From NCBI GenBank assembly GCA_038246785.1, contig JBBRVP010000040.1, forward strand, positions 1 through 33,583: a stretch of 33,583 nucleotides of DNA. The letters run 5' to 3'. Source of the DNA: JBBRVP01 sp038246785 (lineage in GTDB: Bacteria; Actinomycetota; Actinomycetes; Jiangellales; Jiangellaceae). The notes under the pieces were generated by a model. The model was not told where the DNA came from and did not search any database. It was given only the letters and a program-made list of their open reading frames with translations. Of this stretch, positions 29,627 to 33,583 are shown in pieces. The translations under genes were made by a program, and so were the position numbers. How positions within the stretch are numbered: position 1 is the stretch's first letter; every line of letters starts with the position of its first letter.

Positions 29627-31032
29627 CGTCGTCCCACCACCTTGTCGTAGAGCCCGGCGAGCCGGTGCTCGGGGTCGTATCGCGCCTTCGCGGCGGCGTA
29701 CGCCGCGCCGCCGTAGAGCCGGTCGAAGGTCTCCCGGTCGTAGTAGGAGTCGGAGTACAGCGACTTGTGCCCGCCGTGCCTGGTCACCGCGGCCTCGATG
29801 GTGCGGTTCACGTCACCGTCGGCGGCACCCGGGGCGATCGGCACCGTGCCCCAGAAGCCGAGATTGACGTAGGTCTGCCCGGGCCGCAGCGGGTAGAGCG
29901 GCCAGATGCGTGCCGTGCCCGGACCGTCGGGCTCGCGCAGCCGGAGCGGACACAGCCACACCGGGCGCATCCCCACCTCGGCGTCGAACCAGCGCAGGAA
30001 GTCAGGCGCGCGCTCGAGCGGCACCTCGACGTCCTGGACGACCCGCTCGCGCGGGGGCCGCCCGCGCCAGCCGTCGTACCGCGCCTTGACTCGATGGCGG
30101 TTCTCCAGCCCGACGATGCGGTGGTAGACGTCGCTGCGCCGCCAGCGAGCCGGCCACAACCGGCGTACCGCAGCGTGCTGCGCGCCGAACGCCGCGGAGC
30201 ACCAGAACCAGTCGGTGTCCCAGCGCCACAGGTAGTCCTCAGCGGTCAGGGCGTCGGTGCGGCGCTCCCGGATGGAGCGGTAGTAGACGTCCTGGCCGGT
30301 GTAGTCGCTGGTGGCAGGCACCTCGTCGGCCCAGCTGGCCAGCGTCAGGTAGACCTCGCCGGGGGAGAAGGCAACCCCGTCGAGGAAGTCCACGGGCTGC
30401 CCGTTGTGCTCACGGGTCGCCACGACCTTGGAGACGATCTCGGGGAGCGCGTCGAGGCCGTCGAGCCGGACGTGCCGCAGCGCGACGTGCGGCCGCACCG
30501 GCTCGAGCCGGATGCGCAGGCGGGTCGCGTAGCCGAGGCTGCCGTAGGAGTTGGGGAACGCGCTGAACAGCGCTGCGTGCTCGTTGTCCGCGCGCACGGT
30601 CAGGTGCTCGCCGGCGCCAGTGATGACGTCGAGCTCGAGCACCGACTCGTGCGGCAACCCGTTACGGAACGACGGCGACTCGATGCCCAGCCCGGTGACC
30701 GCGCCGCCGAGCGTGATCGTGCGCAGCTGTGGCACGACGAGCGGGACCAGGCCGTAGGGCAGTGTCGCGTCGACGAGGTGCTCGTAGGTGCACATGCCCT
30801 GCACGTCGGCAGTGCGGCCAACCGGGTCGACCGAGACGACACCGGCCAGGCCGGAGACGTCGAGCCCCTGCCGCGACACCTGCCGGCGTGGCCGGAACAG
30901 GTTGGAGGTCGACTTCGCCAGCCGGACCGGCGCGCCGGGCGGGAGCGCGGCGTAGGAGCGCAGCAGCGCCGCGACCGCCTTGTCGTGACGGCGCGCTCCC
31001 ACCAAGGGCCTCATCGGCAGGGTTGCTCTCAT
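29623..31032 (-). CDS. tmsA: FAD-dependent oxidoreductase of 10-methyl fatty acid synthesis (TmsA/BfaA)
   Basis: A 469-residue oxidoreductase with an FAD_binding_4 (PCMH-type) domain at about 35-200: RLAKSTSNLFRPR, VDPVGRTADVQGMCTYEHLV, LPYGLVPLVVPQLRTITLGG and NSYGSLGYATRLRI. The C-terminal half has YVNLGFWGTVP and HGGHKSLYSDSYYDRETFD, resembling DHCR24-like flavoproteins. In the 10-methylstearate pathway it reduces the 10-methylene intermediate made by TmsB. It is membrane-peripheral or cytosolic, with no helix seen. ATG 31032 overlaps the stop of a five-codon ORF (31029-31046) and its own stop overlaps tmsB (ATGA), so three reading frames are chained by overlaps. It is divergent from the secreted-protein gene. 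tmsC is not seen downstream. Also known as bfaA. Confidence 0.85.
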   Translation of the reverse strand: MRATLPMRPLVGARRHDKAVAALLRSYAALPPGAPVRLAKSTSNLFRPRRQVSRQGLDVSGLAGVVSVDPVGRTADVQGMCTYEHLVDATLPYGLVPLVVPQLRTITLGGAVTGLGIESPSFRNGLPHESVLELDVITGAGEHLTVRADNEHAALFSAFPNSYGSLGYATRLRIRLEPVRPHVALRHVRLDGLDALPEIVSKVVATREHNGQPVDFLDGVAFSPGEVYLTLASWADEVPATSDYTGQDVYYRSIRERRTDALTAEDYLWRWDTDWFWCSAAFGAQHAAVRRLWPARWRRSDVYHRIVGLENRHRVKARYDGWRGRPPRERVVQDVEVPLERAPDFLRWFDAEVGMRPVWLCPLRLREPDGPGTARIWPLYPLRPGQTYVNLGFWGTVPIAPGAADGDVNRTIEAAVTRHGGHKSLYSDSYYDRETFDRLYGGAAYAAAKARYDPEHRLAGLYDKVVGRR

Positions 31033-31046
31033 GGTTGCCCCGGCAT
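31029..31046 (-). CDS. Five-codon leaderless upstream ORF before tmsA
   Basis: On the minus strand TACAGT (31053-31058) is followed by 6 nt and an ATG at 31046. That ATG starts a frame encoding MPGQP and TGA (31031-31029), whose stop overlaps the tmsA ATG at 31032 (ATGA). If transcription starts at 31046, ribosomes would load on this mini-ORF and pass to tmsA by reinitiation. Confidence 0.4.
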   Translation of the reverse strand: MPGQP

Positions 31047-31052
31047 GGTTGC

Positions 31053-31058
31053 ACTGTA
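31053..31058 (-). promoter_or_regulatory. -10 box (TACAGT) of the tmsA-tmsB operon
   Basis: The minus strand reads TACAGT, GCAACC, ATG. It matches TAnnnT with the 6-nt gap seen at other leaderless starts here. No clear -35 was found. Confidence 0.45.
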
Positions 31059-31098
31059 GGACCATCCCGGTCGCCCGCCGTTACGGGATGATGCCCAC

Positions 31099-31374
31099 GT
31101 GCCCGAGCCGCCACAGCCTTGCACTGGAGGCGCTGTGGCCCGAGCAGGACGGGGTGCGTCGGCGGTGAGGACACCGTTCGGACCGCCCCCCTCGAACCGT
31201 TCGGACGATGGCACGCGACCGGATCCGGGCCCTAACGTCGGGGTGTCGGCAGGAGCGAGTGGGGGGGCCTCCGACAAGGGGGGGAGCAGGGAAGTCCTGG
31301 GCGGGGGGGAGCCGGACCCGGGGCGCGCGCCGAGATCGCGAGGGGGCGGCGCGGGTCCCGGGCCCGTCACGAGG
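31099..31374. other. Long G-rich 5' region of the secreted-protein gene
   Basis: An in-frame GTG at 31099 (with GATGAT 6 nt upstream) would extend the next gene by 92 residues, but the stretch is full of G-runs and encodes a low-complexity Gly/Pro/Arg sequence, so I treat it as mainly untranslated. It holds an 11-bp direct repeat ACCGTTCGGAC at 31173-31183 and 31196-31206 (23 bp apart). TAACGT at 31233-31238 could be a -10. A cluster of G-tracts runs from 31261 to 31410. Confidence 0.4.
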
Positions 31375-32472
31375 GTGGGCACGGGTGCGGCCGGGGGGGG
31401 CCGCACCCTGCGCCTGCCTCGCCGCGTCGCACTGGCGCTGGCATGCCTGGGGATGGCCGCAGTGCCCGCGGGTGCAGCGGCCGCCGCACCCGGCCCGGAT
31501 CCGCTCATGCATCTGCGCGACCAGCGTCTCGCGGAGTCCTCCGCACTCGTCGCCAGCGCCCGCTTTCCGGGCCTGCTCTGGACCGTCGCCGATTCAGGCA
31601 ACCCAGCCGAGCTCTACGGCGTTCGCGCCGGACGGCTGGTCGCCGTCGCTCGCGTTGCCGGTGCGCACAACGTCGACTGGGAGGCGCTCGCGCCAGGCCC
31701 GCACGACACGCTGTGGATCGGTGACATCGGCGACAACGCCCGCCGCCGGGACATCGTCACGCTGTACGAGGTGGCCGAGCCGGCGCCCCGCGGGCAGAGC
31801 AGCGTCGCGGCGCGCGTCCACCGGCTGCGCTATCCGGACGGGCCGCACGACGCGGAGGCGCTGCTGGTCCACCCTCGCACGGGGCGCGTGCTGGTCGTCA
31901 CCAAGGACCTGTTCGGGGCGGGTGTCTACGCAGCGCCGCCGCTGCGTGCCGGCCGCACCGCGACCCTGCGCCGAGTCGCCGACGCACCGCCACTGGTCAC
32001 CGATGGCGCGTGGTCCCCCGACGGGCGACGCCTCGTGCTGCGCACCTACACCAGCGCCGGGCTCAGCGACGCACCCGGCACGGTGTCCACGCCCGTCGCC
32101 CTGCCGGCGCAGCCGCAGGGCGAGGCGGTGACCTGGGAGCCGGACGGCACGGCGTTGATTGTCGGGAGCGAGGGCCGTGACAGCACGGTGTGGTTGGTCC
32201 CACTGTCCGCTTCTCTCATGTCCGCTCCCGCCGCCGCAACGTCCGCGACGGCTCGGCCTTCACCGTCCCCATCCCCGGTGGGACGGACGCCCGCTGCATC
32301 GGCGTCGCCGGGTGGCGTGGCGCCCTACACCGGCGCCGCCAATGCCCGCTCGGCGGGCGTCATCGCCCTCGCAGCATTCGTCGTGGCCGCGCTGTGGGCG
32401 CGAGCCGTGCTGCTGCGGCGACAAGCTCGGGCCCGCTCCCGCCGGGAGGCGCGTGCCCGGCGGGACGGGTGA
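31375..32472 (+). CDS. Secreted, C-terminally membrane-anchored protein (propeller-like)
   Basis: A 365-residue protein with a signal peptide (RTLRLPRR, then VALALACLGMAAVPAGA and an Ala-rich cleavage region near residues 35-40) and an extracellular domain rich in propeller-like strands. A proline/serine-rich linker (TARPSPSPSPVGRTPAASAS) follows, then a C-terminal helix (SAGVIALAAFVVAALWARA) with a strongly basic tail, giving a type I membrane protein. Motifs ADSGNPAELYGV, NVDWEALAPGP, LWIGDIGDNARRRDI and PDGPHDAEALLV recur in an uncharacterised actinobacterial family, probably a beta-propeller. GTG 31375 places the signal peptide at the N-terminus; GTG 31099 is the alternative. It is convergent with the peptide-binding protein gene (3 bp between stops). 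Confidence 0.7.
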   Translation: MGTGAAGGGRTLRLPRRVALALACLGMAAVPAGAAAAAPGPDPLMHLRDQRLAESSALVASARFPGLLWTVADSGNPAELYGVRAGRLVAVARVAGAHNVDWEALAPGPHDTLWIGDIGDNARRRDIVTLYEVAEPAPRGQSSVAARVHRLRYPDGPHDAEALLVHPRTGRVLVVTKDLFGAGVYAAPPLRAGRTATLRRVADAPPLVTDGAWSPDGRRLVLRTYTSAGLSDAPGTVSTPVALPAQPQGEAVTWEPDGTALIVGSEGRDSTVWLVPLSASLMSAPAAATSATARPSPSPSPVGRTPAASASPGGVAPYTGAANARSAGVIALAAFVVAALWARAVLLRRQARARSRREARARRDG

Positions 32473-32475
32473 GCC

Positions 32476-33583
32476 TCACTGCTCGACCCAGAGGTCCTTG
32501 TACGGCCACGAGCCGTAGGCCGACCACATGTAGACCTGGCCGTTCTTGCCGGACGAGGCGTGGACCTTGGAGCCGGCCAGCCGCTGCTGCTTCGTGAACA
32601 GGGTCGGGATGACGTAGACGTTCTGCATGGCCTCCTTGTTGAGGTCCTTCCACATCTGGGCCTGCTTGGTACGGTCGAGCTCGACCTTCGCCCGGGCGAG
32701 CGCGGCGTCGTAGGCCTTGTCGCTGACGTGGGAGAGGTTCCAGCCACCGTTGGAGCCGAAGAGCTCCGGCAGGATGGTGACCGCGTTGGGCCAGTCCGGG
32801 CCCCAGCCGAGGGCGGCGACCTCGGCCTCCTTCTTGGGGTCGAAGATGATCGTGTAGAAGTCACCGCGCGGCAGTGGGGCCAGCTTGACCTTGAAGCCGG
32901 CCTTCTCCAGCGACTCCTTGAAGACCCCGGCGGCCTTGGCGGCGGCCGGGATGCCGACGCGGTACTGGTAGGTGATGCTCGGGGCCGGCTGGCCGGACTC
33001 CTGGATCAGCTGCTTGGCGTACGCCGGGTCTCCGCTGTCCGGGATGTCCTTGCCGAGCAGCCCGCTCCACATCCCCGACGGCGCGTAGTCCTTCGGCAGG
33101 TTGGGCTTGACGACGCCGTCGGCGAGGTCGCCGGCGAAGTCACCGCCGTACACGGTCTTGATCTGACCGCGATCCAGGGCGACGGCTATCGCCTGGCGGA
33201 TCTTGAGGTTCTTGATCTTGTCGACGCGGATGCTCAGGTAGTTGCTGTAGGGGTCGAGCACGTTGACCCGGCGCTGCTCGGTGTCGGGGTTGCTGAACAC
33301 CGACGCGAGCACTGAGGTGTCCAGGGCGTCCCGGGAGACCGCCTGCTGGTCGTCACCGGAGTCGGCGATCATCCGCTGGTCGATCTCCTGCGTCTGCACG
33401 GAGTACTTCACGACGACCTGGTCGGGGTAGGCCTTGCGGTATGGGTCGGTCTTGGGGTCCCACTGGTCGTTGCGGACCAGCACCAGCTGCCGGTTCGGCG
33501 AGGACTCCTTGATCTTGTACGGGCCGTTGGACAGCGGCTTGAGGTCGTACTTGGCGCCGGTGTCCTTCGCCTTCGGCACCGGA
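32476..33583 (-). CDS. Peptide/opine ABC transporter substrate-binding protein, N-terminus outside window
   Basis: An open frame runs off the right edge; the visible 368 or so residues are the C-terminal two thirds of a family 5 extracellular solute-binding protein (DppA/OppA type). Recognisable parts are LSNGPYKIKESSPNRQLVLV, KYSVQTQEIDQRMIADSGDD, KIRQAIAVALDRGQI, and LGWGPDWPNAVTILPELFG. It captures oligopeptides or similar solutes outside the membrane for an ABC importer; the expected signal peptide or lipobox is not in the window. The transporter permease genes would lie outside this window. Confidence 0.9.
   Translation of the reverse strand, partial: PVPKAKDTGAKYDLKPLSNGPYKIKESSPNRQLVLVRNDQWDPKTDPYRKAYPDQVVVKYSVQTQEIDQRMIADSGDDQQAVSRDALDTSVLASVFSNPDTEQRRVNVLDPYSNYLSIRVDKIKNLKIRQAIAVALDRGQIKTVYGGDFAGDLADGVVKPNLPKDYAPSGMWSGLLGKDIPDSGDPAYAKQLIQESGQPAPSITYQYRVGIPAAAKAAGVFKESLEKAGFKVKLAPLPRGDFYTIIFDPKKEAEVAALGWGPDWPNAVTILPELFGSNGGWNLSHVSDKAYDAALARAKVELDRTKQAQMWKDLNKEAMQNVYVIPTLFTKQQRLAGSKVHASSGKNGQVYMWSAYGSWPYKDLWVEQ

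Noticed and set aside
31099..31374. N-terminal extension of the secreted protein from GTG 31099
   Set aside because: It would bury the signal peptide behind 92 Gly/Pro/Arg-rich residues made of G-runs. Left as an alternative because a -10-like GATGAT precedes it.

Overview
The window is chromosomal DNA from a very GC-rich actinobacterium (Actinomycetes). The support is strong third-position GC, many GTG starts, GTGA/ATGA stop-start overlaps, a mycothiol-dependent enzyme fold, DUF2530 and DUF3027 proteins, an XPB helicase beside its helicase-associated partner, and a 10-methyl branched-chain fatty acid gene pair. I cannot name a genus. Most genes are ordinary core genes. Several starts are best explained by leaderless mRNAs, because a TAnnnT-like -10 box ends 6-8 nt before the start codon.

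Layout. 1-1572: the tail of a GMC oxidoreductase convergent with a glucose-6-phosphate dehydrogenase (zwf). 1771-2681: a YrhK-like membrane protein behind a tiny upstream ORF. 2832-7654 (minus strand): XPB helicase, a CGNR zinc-finger protein overlapping it, and a large helicase-associated protein. 7687-15630: an accessory block of two tandem, paralogous modules. Each module is a TPR-CHAT (caspase-like) protease transcribed divergently from a cytosolic-looking subtilisin-like (S8) protease. 15681-18503: an MFS exporter divergent from a HAD-LarE fusion. 18573-20992: a membrane-anchored hypothetical protein, a small membrane protein, a cold-shock protein and a DUF3027 protein. 20989-24030: a 1013-residue GHKL (sacsin-N-like) ATPase coupled to DUF3027. 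24107-27725: DUF2530, a mycothiol-dependent isomerase-fold protein, MarR-MFS-ThpR, and a 29-residue membrane microprotein. 27726-28336: a non-coding stretch with a regulator remnant, a long hairpin and tandem repeats. 28337-31032: the tmsA/tmsB (bfaA/bfaB) pair. 31375-32472: a secreted, membrane-anchored protein. 32476-end: a truncated peptide-binding lipoprotein-type protein.

The best candidate for an undescribed system is the duplicated CHAT/S8 two-protease block. All four proteases keep their catalytic residues. CHAT1 has His744/Cys784 and CHAT2 has His759/Cys799. S8-1 has Asp183/His235/Asn335/Ser422 and S8-2 has Asp147/His185/Asn271/Ser350. The subtilases lack signal peptides and share an unrecognised N-terminal region of about 100-120 residues. 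The arrangement suggests a sensor (TPR) plus two-protease conflict or cell-death module, but that role is inference.

A second theme is long palindromes in gene 3' regions. One family, arm GTTGATCACGTT, occurs three times, always between convergent genes, and twice it supplies the stop codon of the adjacent gene. Three further, unrelated inverted repeats lie at 5120-5207, 19988-20101 and 28126-28180.
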